This document shows positions 1-8,042 of a DNA stretch of 64,000 bases, in pieces. Made by a program: the position numbers and the translations under genes. The DNA comes from Parvularcula sp. BBD 1991-13 (lineage in GTDB: Bacteria > Pseudomonadota > Alphaproteobacteria > Caulobacterales > Parvularculaceae): assembly GCA_001657385.1 (NCBI GenBank), contig LYSZ01000001.1, forward strand, positions 1 to 64,000, read 5' to 3'. Position 1 is the stretch's first letter. Each line of letters starts with the position of its first letter. Below the pieces are notes generated by a model. The model saw only the letters and a program-made list of their open reading frames with translations. It ran no database searches and was not told the origin of the DNA.

Positions 1-255
1 CAGAACGGTTCGCAACTGGTGATTTTCTTCGATGAGCCGGCGAATACCGGAACGGTGCGCCTGTACCAGAACGGGGGCCAGCAGATCGCCTCGACCGCCG
101 GCGCCTATTTCCGCATTCCCGCCCCGCCCCAGGGAACGCGCCTGCAAGTCGCCGGCGAGAGCACGCTGATCTCCGGCTTGCGCAGTTTTCCAAGCCCTTA
201 TTCATCGATTTACGAATCGCCCGGCCCCTGCCTCGAAGGCTCGCGGCAGTGCTGA
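1..255 (+). CDS. C-terminal part of an unknown protein (5' truncated by window edge)
   Basis: The frame is open from the first base and stops with TGA at 253-255, giving 84 residues of the C-terminus of a gene that begins outside the window. The residues alternate small polar and hydrophobic positions (LVIFFDEP, TVRLYQNGG, FRIPAPP), which suggests a beta-sandwich or Ig-like domain, and the tail is Ser/Pro/Cys rich. I do not recognise a family. An internal GTG at 19 is only an apparent start. An 11-bp perfect hairpin lies 74 bases downstream. Confidence 0.55.
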   Translation, partial: QNGSQLVIFFDEPANTGTVRLYQNGGQQIASTAGAYFRIPAPPQGTRLQVAGESTLISGLRSFPSPYSSIYESPGPCLEGSRQC

Positions 256-328
256 TCGGGCAGGCGCATCGAACGCCTGACGCCGCCTGACCGGCGATTA
301 GGCGCGGGCCTTCAGCGCAACAGCGTTT

Positions 329-365
329 CCATTGGCGGCGCGGCGAGACGCCTGGCCGCCAATGG
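329..365. terminator. Perfect 11-bp inverted repeat, hairpin after the partial gene
   Basis: CCATTGGCGGC (329-339) pairs perfectly with GCCGCCAATGG (355-365) around a 15-base loop. There is no clear T-run on either side, so termination is inferred only from position between the end of the partial gene and the transposase remnant. Confidence 0.35.
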
Positions 366-402
366 GGAGCGTCATGAGACCGTCATAGGACCGTCATGGG
401 GG

Positions 403-616
403 ATCGACATCAGCCATGTGCCGATGACGGAAGGATGGCTCTATCTCGCCGTCATGATGGATTTATACTCGCATCGCATTGTCGGCTCGCCGACAAGCTT
501 CGCCTTACGCACTGAGGCGACATCACATGCCGCTCAGCATACCAATATTTCTTTATAGCTCTGTAAGACGACATTCTGCGCTCGGCCATCAATCGCCGAT
601 CGCCTACGAAAAGGGC
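403..616 (+). pseudogene. IS3-family transposase OrfB remnant (rve/DDE integrase core)
   Basis: Translation from 403 reads IDISHVPMTEGWLYLAVMMD and continues LYSHRIVG, the conserved block around the first catalytic Asp of IS3 OrfB transposases (typical form D-I-T-Y-I-P-T-x-E-G-W-L-Y-L-A-V). In another frame, 551-616 encodes SSVRRHSALGHQSPIAYE, the conserved C-terminal signature of the same family. The middle of the catalytic domain (second Asp, Glu) is missing and the pieces are frameshifted, so this is a decayed, internally deleted copy with no start or stop of its own. No terminal inverted repeats could be recognised. Confidence 0.8.
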
Positions 617-729
617 GGCGACGTTGCGAAATGGCTCGCCGCGATACCGAGGCCGGGTCGCTTCCTATGTGAAATCGATGAGCGACGCTGATCTCCTTTA
701 CGACGGCGCACACTTTCCTACCTCTCGTT

Positions 730-1317
730 TTAAGCCAAGCTGAGTCCAAGCTTTACGCTTGGTTTCAACTGGTCGATGGATGCGCCGCTGCGGACCATCA
801 CGCGCAGGCCGACATAGATAGCGAGCAACGTGCGTGCTTTCGCGAGTGTTTCGTCTGACGATAATCCAGCCCGAAAGTCGGTCAGTAAGCTGAAGAGACT
901 GCGCGTCAAATGATCGAACCCTTTTGTGACCTGCGCTTTGGCGTCTTTGTCGAGATCGGCCTGGTCCGCAGATGCGTTGCACAAAAAGCAACCGGATCGA
1001 TCGTGGTTGCGTGCGGCGTCGAGCGGCGCTGACAGAAAAGCCTCAAGCCGTTCAAGCGGCGGCGCGGACCCATCCTTCAGCATCTTCGCAGCGCTGTCGA
1101 CGACATCGGCTTCGTACTGCGCGAGCGCTTTGAGATACATGGCGCGCTTGTCGCCATAGGCGGCGTAGAGACTTCCTTTTTTCAGGCCGGTCTCCGCCAT
1201 GATGTCGGCGAGCGATACGCCTTCATATCCTTTGCGCCAGAACAACGTCATGATCCTTCGCAGCATGTCCGTTTCGTCGAATTCCCGTGGCCGGCCCGGG
1301 GCGGCGTCTTCACGCAT
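730..1317 (-). CDS. TetR/AcrR-family transcriptional regulator
   Basis: 195 residues, the usual TetR length. The N-terminal helix-turn-helix is clear at about residues 20-60: RIMTLFWRKGYEGVSLADIM followed by TGLKKGSLYAAYGDKRAMY. The C-terminal ligand domain carries two Cys (GCFLCNAS, about 110-115), which could allow thiol-based sensing, consistent with the redox genes next door; that is inference. It is divergent from the DUF417 gene, and the 126-base gap between them holds two TGACC-N4-GGTCA dyads, so the protein probably represses itself and the redox operon. ATG at 1317 is the start. Confidence 0.9.
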   Translation of the reverse strand: MREDAAPGRPREFDETDMLRRIMTLFWRKGYEGVSLADIMAETGLKKGSLYAAYGDKRAMYLKALAQYEADVVDSAAKMLKDGSAPPLERLEAFLSAPLDAARNHDRSGCFLCNASADQADLDKDAKAQVTKGFDHLTRSLFSLLTDFRAGLSSDETLAKARTLLAIYVGLRVMVRSGASIDQLKPSVKLGLSLA

Positions 1318-1335
1318 GTGTGATCTCCATAATTA

Positions 1336-1351
1336 TTGACCAATTGGTCAA
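1336..1351. promoter_or_regulatory. Perfect 16-bp palindrome, likely TetR operator 1
   Basis: TTGACCAATTGGTCAA is a perfect palindrome, 19 bases upstream of the TetR start. It shares TGACC-N4-GGTCA with the site at 1407-1420. Position and symmetry point to autorepression. Confidence 0.75.
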
Positions 1352-1406
1352 GATTCCATAGTTGATAACCGTCAACTGCAAACGACCAGGACTCACCACC
1401 AATTAA

Positions 1407-1420
1407 TGACCGATAGGTCA
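1407..1420. promoter_or_regulatory. TGACC-N4-GGTCA dyad, likely TetR operator 2
   Basis: TGACCGATAGGTCA repeats the half-sites of operator 1, with centres 70 bases apart, and lies 24 bases upstream of the DUF417 start. It is well placed to block transcription of the redox operon. Confidence 0.7.
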
Positions 1421-1443
1421 AAAAATGTGAAGGATCGAAGACA

Positions 1444-1971
1444 ATGTCAACAGCAGCCACCAGTGAAGCTCCGAAAACCGTCCTCGCCGGCCGCTCGGCG
1501 GAGGATCTGGATCTTGTCGCTGACAAACTCACGGCCGTCGGCCGCCACGCCGTTCGCTTCTCCATCGCTGGCGTCCTCGGCTGGATCGGCGCGATGAAAT
1601 TCACCGCTTATGAGGCGGGCGCCATTCAAGGGCTCGTGCAATCAAGCCCGCTTGTGAGCTGGCTCTACAATGTAACCAGCGTGCAGGGCGCTGCGAACGT
1701 CATCGGCGCGATCGAAATTCTGACGGCGGCCGCGCTTGTCGCCGGTCTGAAATTCGCCCGCGTCGGTCTTATCGGCGCGATCGCCGCGGCTTTCACCTTC
1801 CTTGTCACCTTGAGTTTCATCTTCACCGCGCCCGGCTGGGAGCAAAGCCTCGGCGGCTTCCCGGCGCTGTCCGTTGTGCCTGGGCAGTTCCTTCTGAAAG
1901 ACGCCGTCTTGTTCGCCGGCGCGGTCTTCCTGGCCGGGAAGGATCTGAAACGGATCGCCGCGGGCGAATGA
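1444..1971 (+). CDS. DUF417-family membrane protein (RclC/YkgB-like)
   Basis: 175 residues with four predicted membrane helices after a polar N-terminus: about 35-52 (VRFSIAGVLGWIGAMKFT), 80-100, 105-128 and 143-165. The FSIAGVLGWIGAMKFTAYEA block and the GxIEILTAA stretch fit the DUF417 family, whose E. coli member RclC belongs to the reactive-chlorine resistance operon. AAGGA lies 8 bases before ATG 1444. It is the first gene of a run with glutaredoxin, SnoaL-like protein, MsrA and an RclA-like reductase, which supports a role in oxidative or electrophile stress at the inner membrane. The operator at 1407-1420 suggests TetR control. Confidence 0.8.
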   Translation: MSTAATSEAPKTVLAGRSAEDLDLVADKLTAVGRHAVRFSIAGVLGWIGAMKFTAYEAGAIQGLVQSSPLVSWLYNVTSVQGAANVIGAIEILTAAALVAGLKFARVGLIGAIAAAFTFLVTLSFIFTAPGWEQSLGGFPALSVVPGQFLLKDAVLFAGAVFLAGKDLKRIAAGE

Positions 1972-2036
1972 CCCTAAAGCCATCAAAGGCGCGCCGGACA
2001 TTGATGGCGGTGTCCGGGCGCTGGAAAGGATCACCC

Positions 2037-2354
2037 ATGTCAGACCAAACCAAACCGCACATTCTTCTCTATACTATGGGTCACTGCCCCTATTGCGCCC
2101 GCGCCAAGGCCCTCTTGCGCAAGAAGGGCGTCGTCGACTGGGACGAATACGATCTGGAAACTGCGCCTGAAAAACGCGCCGAAATGATCGCGAAATTCGG
2201 CGGCGTGCGGACCGTTCCGCAAATTTTTATCGGCGATACCCATATCGGCGGATCGGACAATCTCTACGCCCTTGATGCGGCGGGCGGGCTTGGCCGCCTG
2301 CTGGAGATCGCGGAGCCTGCCTCGCGACAAAGCCCATCCGGTTCGCGCGCCTAA
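2037..2354 (+). CDS. grxC: Glutaredoxin (GrxC-type)
   Basis: 105 residues. CPYC dithiol active site at about residues 18-21 (YTMGHCPYCARAKALL), cis-Pro motif TVPQIFI at about 63-69, and the GG-SDN glutathione-binding turn after it; all the diagnostic class I glutaredoxin motifs are present. The Ser/Arg-rich C-terminal tail is extra. ATG 2037 with AAAGGA upstream is preferred to an in-frame alternative at 1968, which would overlap the previous stop codon. It would reduce protein disulfides or glutathionylated proteins in the cytoplasm, beside MsrA and the flavin reductase. Confidence 0.92.
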   Translation: MSDQTKPHILLYTMGHCPYCARAKALLRKKGVVDWDEYDLETAPEKRAEMIAKFGGVRTVPQIFIGDTHIGGSDNLYALDAAGGLGRLLEIAEPASRQSPSGSRA

Positions 2355-2410
2355 ACATCTCAGGTTGCGCACAGGCATTCCAACCACCTGATTTTGAACA
2401 AGGAAAGACC

Positions 2411-2776
2411 ATGACAACGGAAACCCAAAACCTCGCCAAACTCAACAACCTTCTCGCTCTTCTCGCCGAAGGAAAATTCATTGACGGCATGGAGGCGTAT
2501 TTCGCCGACGACGTGGAAATCCGGGAAGCCGGCCAGCCGGCGAAGCGCGGCCGCGACCTGTGCATCGCGGTGGAGAAAGCGCTTCTCGCAGGCGTCTCGG
2601 AATTCATACAATACACCGCGCATTCAAAGGGGGCCGGCGGCGATACGACGTTTTATGAGGCGACCATGGAATTCAAGACCAGGGACGGCCGGCATGTGGT
2701 CCAGGATCAGGCCGTTGTGACGACCTGGAAAGACGGAAAGATCGTCAACGAACGCTATTACCATCAAAATGCATGA
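2411..2776 (+). CDS. SnoaL-like / NTF2-superfamily protein
   Basis: 121 residues. The pattern of an N-terminal helix (LNNLLALLAEGKFIDGMEAYFADDVEIRE) followed by strands containing TTFYEATMEFKTRDG and VVTTWKDGKIVNERYYHQ is that of the alpha+beta-barrel cone fold (SnoaL/NTF2). Such proteins are small enzymes or ligand-binding proteins; the substrate cannot be inferred. SD AAGGAAAG precedes ATG 2411. It is in line with the redox operon and is followed by a small stem-loop before msrA. Confidence 0.75.
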   Translation: MTTETQNLAKLNNLLALLAEGKFIDGMEAYFADDVEIREAGQPAKRGRDLCIAVEKALLAGVSEFIQYTAHSKGAGGDTTFYEATMEFKTRDGRHVVQDQAVVTTWKDGKIVNERYYHQNA

Positions 2777-2782
2777 AGCGCG

Positions 2783-2802
2783 GGAGCCGGAAATCCGGCT
2801 CC
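2783..2802 (+). terminator. Intercistronic hairpin between the SnoaL-like gene and msrA
   Basis: GGAGCCGG-AAAT-CCGGCTCC forms a perfect 8-bp stem with a 4-base loop, 7 bases after the SnoaL-like stop. There is no strong T-run, so it is more likely an mRNA processing/stability or partial attenuation element than a full terminator. Confidence 0.4.
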
Positions 2803-2824
2803 TGGCTGTTTCCGGGAGGCTAAC

Positions 2825-3364
2825 ATGAACAAGATCGGTTTCGGCGGCGGATGCCATTGGTGTACGGAGGCTGTGTTTCAGTCTCTTATTGGCGTCGATA
2901 AAGTTGAGCAGGGATGGATCGCCTCACAGCCGCCATTCGACGCATACTCCGAAGCCGTCCTTGTTCATTTCAATCGCGCTGAAATCGATCTGCGGGTTTT
3001 GCTCGAGGTTCACCTGCGCACGCATGCAAGTCAGCACGAGCACAGGCTTCGTTCGAAATATCGAAGCGCCGCCTACGTTTTTGACGACGCGCAAGCGGCC
3101 GAAGCAAGAGAGGCTTTGACGCGACTGCAAGGAGAGTTCGACGCGCCGATCGTGACCAGAATTCTCCCGTTCGAGAGTTTTAGAGAGTCGGCGCCGAGAT
3201 TTCAGAATTACTACCGTGACAATCCCGATCGCCCTTTTTGCAGAAATTATATCGATCCGAAACTGGCGCTTTTGCGGCGACGATTCGGGCGTCACGCCAA
3301 ACCTGTCGAAAGCGTATCCGATCAACCGTTCAATGAAAGGGGAACAACCAATGACGAACTATGA
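2825..3364 (+). CDS. msrA: Peptide-methionine (S)-S-oxide reductase (MsrA)
   Basis: 179 residues, near family length. The N-terminal FGGGCHWCTEAVFQSLIGV matches the MsrA active-site block GCFWC/G-x-E-A-x-F; the nucleophilic Cys is present at residue 10, while the usual Phe is His. QHEHRLRSKYRSAAYVFD corresponds to the conserved Q-G-x-D-x-G-x-Q-Y-R-S region but is altered (DxGxQY has become HRLRSKY), so this is a divergent member. It would repair oxidised methionine. SD GGGAGG precedes ATG 2825. Its last 14 bases overlap the reductase start at 3351, indicating translational coupling. Confidence 0.8.
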   Translation: MNKIGFGGGCHWCTEAVFQSLIGVDKVEQGWIASQPPFDAYSEAVLVHFNRAEIDLRVLLEVHLRTHASQHEHRLRSKYRSAAYVFDDAQAAEAREALTRLQGEFDAPIVTRILPFESFRESAPRFQNYYRDNPDRPFCRNYIDPKLALLRRRFGRHAKPVESVSDQPFNERGTTNDEL

Positions 3365-4784
3365 ATTTGATGTCGCCATCCTGGGCGCCGGAACCGCCGG
3401 CATGAGCGCCTATCGCGAGGCCGGCAAATATACAAACCGCATCGCGCTTATTGATGGCGGCGATCTTGGCACCACTTGCGCGCGCGTTGGCTGCATGCCG
3501 TCAAAACTCCTGATCGCCGCCGCGGATGCGAAGCATCACGCCGATCACACGGGGCAGTTCGGGGTCGTTCCCGGCGAACCGAAAGTCGACGGTAAGGCCG
3601 TGATGGCGCGTGTGCGCGCTGAACGGGATCGGTTTGTCGGCTTCGTGCTCGACGCGGTCGAGGGGTTCGATACCGGCGAAATCATCCGTGAGCATGGCAA
3701 ATTTGTCGACGATCATACGCTGCAATTGACGAGCGGACGCAAGGTCACCGCCCGCACCATCATTATCGCGACCGGTTCGCGACCCAACGTCCCGCCGCCC
3801 TTTGAAGCGGCCGGCGACCGGCTGATCGTCAACGACGACGTTTTCGAATGGGACGACCTGCCGAAATCCGTGGCCGTGTTCGGCGCCGGCGTCATCGGGC
3901 TCGAACTCGGCCAGGCGTTGCACCGCCTTGGCGTCAGGGTCCGCCTGTTCGGCCGCGACAATCTGGTCGGCCCCTTGAGCGATCCGGCGATCCGCGAATA
4001 TGCGGCGCGCACCTTCGCGGCGGAGTTCCCCGCCCATTGGCACGCGGATGCGCAGATTTCGCGCGACGGTGATGCGGTGGTCGTGAAGTGGAAAGATGAG
4101 CGGGGCGAAGGCGAGGAGCGCTTTGATTATCTGCTGGCCGCTACGGGCCGCCGCGCGAATGTGGACAATATCGGGCTTGAGAATGCGCGCCTCGACCGCG
4201 ACGCCCGAGGCGCGCCGGTCTATGATCCGCTGTCACTGCGCGCCGGCGACAGCCACATCTTCATTGCGGGCGATGCGACGGTTGACCTGCCATTGTTGCA
4301 TGAGGCGGCCGATGAGGGCCGGCTTGCGGGCGAGAACGCCGCGCGGTTCCCTGACGCTTATCGGCGCGCGCGCCGGACCGGGCTCGGCGTCGTTTTTTCC
4401 GATCCCCAGATCGCACTCGTCGGCGAAAGCCATAAAGCCCTGATGGAAAAAGGCGTTTTGTTTGAAACCGGCGTCATCTCCTTTGAAGATCAGGGGCGTG
4501 CGCGAGTCATGGGCGTCAACAAGGGGTTGCTCCATGTTTACGGCGAGGCGGAAACCGGCCGCCTGCTTGGCGCGGAGATGATTGGGCCGCAAGCTGAACA
4601 TCTCGCGCATTTGCTCGCCTGGTCGATCGCCGGAAACATCACCGCCGGCGACGCGCTTGAGCGTCCGTTCTATCACCCGGTGATCGAGGAAGGTTTGCGG
4701 TCCGCGCTTCGCGATCTCAACAACAAGCTCGGCTTCGGGCCAAATCCGCCGCTTCGCTGCATTGACTGCGGTCCCGGCGCCTGA
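3351..4784 (+). CDS. Pyridine nucleotide-disulfide oxidoreductase, dihydrolipoyl dehydrogenase/RclA-like
   Basis: 477 residues from ATG 3351, which has AAAGGGGAA upstream; the frame stays open 135 bases further up but that part lies inside msrA. FAD Rossmann motif VAILGAGTAGMSA (about 7-19), redox-active CxxxxC (TTCARVGCMPSK, about 43-54), NAD-binding VAVFGAGVIGLELGQAL (about 175-191), second FAD motif HIFIAGDAT (about 304-312) and the C-terminal dimer interface HPVIEEGL with the catalytic His are all present. Family members are Lpd, MerA and RclA. The neighbouring DUF417 gene favours an RclA-like detoxifying reductase over a pyruvate-dehydrogenase E3, since no E1/E2 genes are near. The C-terminus has an extra Cys pair, CIDC. 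Confidence 0.9.
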   Translation: MTNYEFDVAILGAGTAGMSAYREAGKYTNRIALIDGGDLGTTCARVGCMPSKLLIAAADAKHHADHTGQFGVVPGEPKVDGKAVMARVRAERDRFVGFVLDAVEGFDTGEIIREHGKFVDDHTLQLTSGRKVTARTIIIATGSRPNVPPPFEAAGDRLIVNDDVFEWDDLPKSVAVFGAGVIGLELGQALHRLGVRVRLFGRDNLVGPLSDPAIREYAARTFAAEFPAHWHADAQISRDGDAVVVKWKDERGEGEERFDYLLAATGRRANVDNIGLENARLDRDARGAPVYDPLSLRAGDSHIFIAGDATVDLPLLHEAADEGRLAGENAARFPDAYRRARRTGLGVVFSDPQIALVGESHKALMEKGVLFETGVISFEDQGRARVMGVNKGLLHVYGEAETGRLLGAEMIGPQAEHLAHLLAWSIAGNITAGDALERPFYHPVIEEGLRSALRDLNNKLGFGPNPPLRCIDCGPGA

Positions 4785-4928
4785 CAGCGGGGAGGGCGGT
4801 TCCGTGTTTGCCGATTTCTTAATCAGTATCGTGATCATAATCCGTGGGAAAGTCGGCGCACAAGCGGAAACCACGCTTGGTTCACAGAATGGCCCGACCG
4901 CGCGGCGCCGCTTCACGGGGGCTTTGCC

Positions 4929-5855
4929 ATGATGGACGCCCTCGGCGATATCGTCAGCCGCGCCAAGGTCACGGGACGTCTCGATTTTCAGGGGCGGCTC
5001 TTCGAAGAATGCGGCGTCGCCTTTTGCGAAGCGGACGGCCGCACGCGTTACCACATCATCGTTGACGGCGCGTGCTGGGCGACAATCGACGGCGCGCCGG
5101 CGCCGCTGCGCGTAACCGCCGTCAGCCTTTTGATTGTTCCGCGCGGCGCCCGGCACGCCATCGCCGGCTCCATTGATGCTCCCGCTGAGGAACTGGCGGA
5201 TTTCCGTGAGCGGATGAAGAATGTCACGGAGACATATGAAGCGTCGACGCAAGCCGGGGGCGCCATTGTCACCCCGGCGGCCGCCTTGGTCAGCGGCGTC
5301 CTCGACATGGATCGAGATTTTGGCGACGTGCTTGTCAACGAATTGCCGGCATGTATTCACCTCCCGCTTGCGGATCGCGGTGAATTGGGTTGGCTTGCCG
5401 ACGCCGTCCGCTTTATCGCCCATGAAGTCGCGGACGGGGCTCCCGGCGCCGCGGCCATCGCGGACAGACTGGGAGAAATTATCTTTATGGAGACGGTCAA
5501 GTCATATGCCGAAACCGCCTCGACAGGCGTCATCGCGTCGCTTCGTGATCCGAAAATTGGCGCGGCCTTGAACGCGTTCCACGCCGCGCCCGCCGATGAC
5601 TGGACTGTTGTGAAATTGGCGAGAGAAGCTGGATTATCCCGCACGCTGTTTGCCGAGCGGGCAAGCGCGCTTCTCGGCATGACCCCCATGCTGTACGTTC
5701 GGGACTGGCGACTGATGTTGGCGCGTCGCTTCCTCAAGGAGACGGTGCGCGACATCGACGCTATCGCCCGAGAGGTCGGTTATGGCTCCCCTGGCGCGTT
5801 CATCAAGGCTTATAAGGACTATTACGGGGTCGAACCGCGATGCGATCGAGGGTAA
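4929..5855 (+). CDS. AraC-family regulator with cupin_6-type N-terminal domain (RclR-like)
   Basis: 308 residues. The N-terminal half is a cupin-like sensor domain (YHIIVDGACWATIDG, VSLLIVPRGARHAIAG) and the C-terminal about 100 residues hold two helix-turn-helices (WTVVKLAREAGLSRTLFAERASALLGMTPMLYV and DIDAIAREVGYGSPGAFIKAYKDYYG). Three Cys lie early (about residues 28, 33 and 49). RclR, the AraC activator of E. coli rclABC, senses oxidants through Cys, so a similar role here is plausible but unproven. It follows the reductase by 144 bases on the same strand. ATG 4929 or 4932. Confidence 0.85.
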   Translation: MMDALGDIVSRAKVTGRLDFQGRLFEECGVAFCEADGRTRYHIIVDGACWATIDGAPAPLRVTAVSLLIVPRGARHAIAGSIDAPAEELADFRERMKNVTETYEASTQAGGAIVTPAAALVSGVLDMDRDFGDVLVNELPACIHLPLADRGELGWLADAVRFIAHEVADGAPGAAAIADRLGEIIFMETVKSYAETASTGVIASLRDPKIGAALNAFHAAPADDWTVVKLAREAGLSRTLFAERASALLGMTPMLYVRDWRLMLARRFLKETVRDIDAIAREVGYGSPGAFIKAYKDYYGVEPRCDRG

Positions 5856-5970
5856 CCTCCTTGTGCGCTCACCATCGGCTGACCATGTCCGGCGCCGAGC
5901 GCCGGCGACGGGATCTGTCGCGTTCAAGAGCGCGCGACAGCCGGCGACATGCAGACTATGATAGGGCGTG

Positions 5971-6930
5971 ATGGATCTATTCAGCGACATCCTCAAGGTT
6001 CTGGATCTTCAAGGCAGCCTGTTTTTCAGGACCGAATTTCACCCCCCCTGGGGCGTGCGCGTCCCCGCCCATCGCGACGCCGTGCGCGTACATCTCGTCA
6101 CCCGCGGCGATGTCCTGTTCGACGATAATACTGGCGAAGATGCGGTTTGGTTGCAACGCGGCGACTGCGCGATTGTTCCCCATGGCCGGCCGCATCTCTT
6201 GTTGAGTGAAGTCGGCACGGACTTTCTCTGCCTCGACAATGTCATCGAACGCAGCGGCTTCGACGACCGCGGCGTGGTCATCCACGGCGCCGATGACGGC
6301 GGCGAACCGACGAGCCTCATCAGCGGCCACTTGTCATTCGGGGCGGACGCCGGCCTCCTGCTGTTCGACGGATTGCCGCCGTCTCACGTCTTGCGCGCAT
6401 CCGACGAACTCAACCTCGGCTGGGTGGAAAACGCCGTGGCGCTCCTCGACGCCTCTAGGTCGCAGAGCAAGAGGCTCGGCGTCGAGGCCCTTGCGGCAAG
6501 GGTCGCCGAAATTTTCTTCATCCAGTTTCTTCGATCACAGACGAATGGCGGCGCCATTCGCAAGGGACCGCTCGCCGCGATCAGCGACGCTCATCTGGGG
6601 CGCGCGCTTCTCGCGTTTCATAAGGCGCCGGCGCGTGACTGGACGGTGGAAACCCTCGCCCGGGAGGCGGGGCTTTCGCGGACCTCCTTCGCCAGCCGCT
6701 TTTCGCAAATCGTCGCCATGTCGCCCATGCACTATGTCTTGATCTGGCGCATGTCGATCGCGCGCCGCCTCTTGCTCGATGGCGGCGAATCAGTGGCGAC
6801 GGTGGCGGACAGGGCTGGATATCGTTCATTGTCCGCCTTCACGCGTGCGTTTACGGAGCATTTCGGCGTATCGCCATCGCAGTTTGCCGCACGCAATGCG
6901 CATGACGACACAAACGCCCGCAAAATCTAG
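5971..6930 (+). CDS. AraC-family regulator with cupin_6-type N-terminal domain (second copy)
   Basis: 319 residues from ATG 5971 (GTG 5968 is also possible). Same architecture as the upstream AraC gene: cupin sensor (VRVHLVTRGDVLFDD, GDCAIVPHGRPHLLL), linker, and two helix-turn-helices (WTVETLAREAGLSRTSFASRFSQIV; SVATVADRAGYRSLSAFTRAFTEHFG). The shared order and the similar HTH sequences suggest an old tandem duplication, but the sensor domains have diverged, with different Cys positions. Its targets cannot be read from the sequence; the P460 cytochrome genes 286 bases downstream are candidates. Confidence 0.85.
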   Translation: MDLFSDILKVLDLQGSLFFRTEFHPPWGVRVPAHRDAVRVHLVTRGDVLFDDNTGEDAVWLQRGDCAIVPHGRPHLLLSEVGTDFLCLDNVIERSGFDDRGVVIHGADDGGEPTSLISGHLSFGADAGLLLFDGLPPSHVLRASDELNLGWVENAVALLDASRSQSKRLGVEALAARVAEIFFIQFLRSQTNGGAIRKGPLAAISDAHLGRALLAFHKAPARDWTVETLAREAGLSRTSFASRFSQIVAMSPMHYVLIWRMSIARRLLLDGGESVATVADRAGYRSLSAFTRAFTEHFGVSPSQFAARNAHDDTNARKI

Positions 6931-7080
6931 AAATCCGCGGCGCCAGGCGTTCGGCAATTTTAGCATATCGTCCAAATCTGAGCCTCAGATGTCGCTGAAC
7001 CTCGCAATCTGGCATAAGAAAAAAGCTGTAAGGGCCCTTTCATCCGTAAGGCGGCGTACAGGTCAGGCTGCGCGCAGGAA

Positions 7081-7099
7081 AACCGGCGTTTTGCCGGTT
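7081..7099 (+). promoter_or_regulatory. Small perfect hairpin upstream of the P460 cytochrome genes
   Basis: AACCGGC-GTTTT-GCCGGTT, a perfect 7-bp stem. It lies 118 bases before the cytochrome start, between the AraC gene and the cytochromes; it could end the regulator transcript or mark a leader. The rest of the 286-base gap shows nothing else clear. Confidence 0.3.
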
Positions 7100-7216
7100 G
7101 AATGCGCCAACGGGAGAGGTGCGGTTTTTACCGTCGTTCATTATGCGGGGCGAGCACCGACAATGTCGACGCATGAGTGTGTCCTTTGATCGAAGTCAAA
7201 CTGAGGAGAATACCGC

Positions 7217-7828
7217 ATGAAGTTGATGATTGTCGTCGCCGGCGCGGCGATTTTGGCCGGCGGCGCCGTTATGGCCGCCGCAGCCGCCAAGGACAAAGTA
7301 AAATACGGCGTCGACTACAAGCCGCAATGGACGGAAAACGGCGAACTTAAACAGCCGGAAGATTTCCGGCGCCTCGTCTTTATCGGCTCGCCGCTGACGC
7401 CCAACGGGCTTAATGACGGCGCCGCCGGGTTCCCGGAGTATCACAACGTCTATGTGCAGCCGAAGGCGTTTGAGGCCTATCGCAAGAGCGGTGAATGGCC
7501 GGAGGGCACGATGATGATCAAGGAACTCCAGCTCGTCAAAACCGATGACAGCAATTTTGAGGACGGTTCTCGGCTTGAGCCGTCCGGCCGCGGATTTTTC
7601 CCCGGCGTTCCCAACGGCATGGACGTATCGGTGAAGGATTCCAGTCGCTTCGCCGACACCAACAACTGGGGTTACTTCAATTTTGGTCACAACGCGCCGC
7701 CTTATGCAGCGTCTGCGGCGGCCGCGCCCGCCGAAGCCTGCGCCAGTTGTCATATCGCGAACGCCGATGAAGACATGGTGTTCGTGGATTTCTACAAAGG
7801 CGTCCTCGATCCCTTGCCGAAGCCGTAA
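7217..7828 (+). CDS. Exported cytochrome P460-family c-type haem protein
   Basis: 203 residues with a Sec signal peptide (hydrophobic stretch to about residue 21, AAA cleavage region). The body (FRRLVFIGSPLTP, YHNVYVQPKAFEAYRKSGEWPEGTMMIKELQL, NNWGYFNF) matches the cytochrome P460 fold, and a C-terminal CASCH (about 174-178) is the covalent haem motif. Characterised P460s oxidise hydroxylamine or bind NO; other members have unknown substrates. SD GAGGAGA precedes ATG 7217. It is followed by a second P460 cytochrome and a hemA gene. Confidence 0.88.
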   Translation: MKLMIVVAGAAILAGGAVMAAAAAKDKVKYGVDYKPQWTENGELKQPEDFRRLVFIGSPLTPNGLNDGAAGFPEYHNVYVQPKAFEAYRKSGEWPEGTMMIKELQLVKTDDSNFEDGSRLEPSGRGFFPGVPNGMDVSVKDSSRFADTNNWGYFNFGHNAPPYAASAAAAPAEACASCHIANADEDMVFVDFYKGVLDPLPKP

Positions 7829-8042
7829 CCGTCGGTTTACGGCTCACTCCGGCGCGGGCGGCCATACGCTCTTTCTTGAGCCGCTCCGCCCTATTCATCG
7901 ACGCGCCGGACCGCGAGCGCTGTCAGCAACGCAATGACGACGCCGATGGCGGCGTTGTCTTCCGTATTTTTGTAGGGGCCGAGATACAGGACCGCCAACC
8001 GGATCCGGCGAAATGTCGGAGCGATCTTCAATGGGGTGCGAC

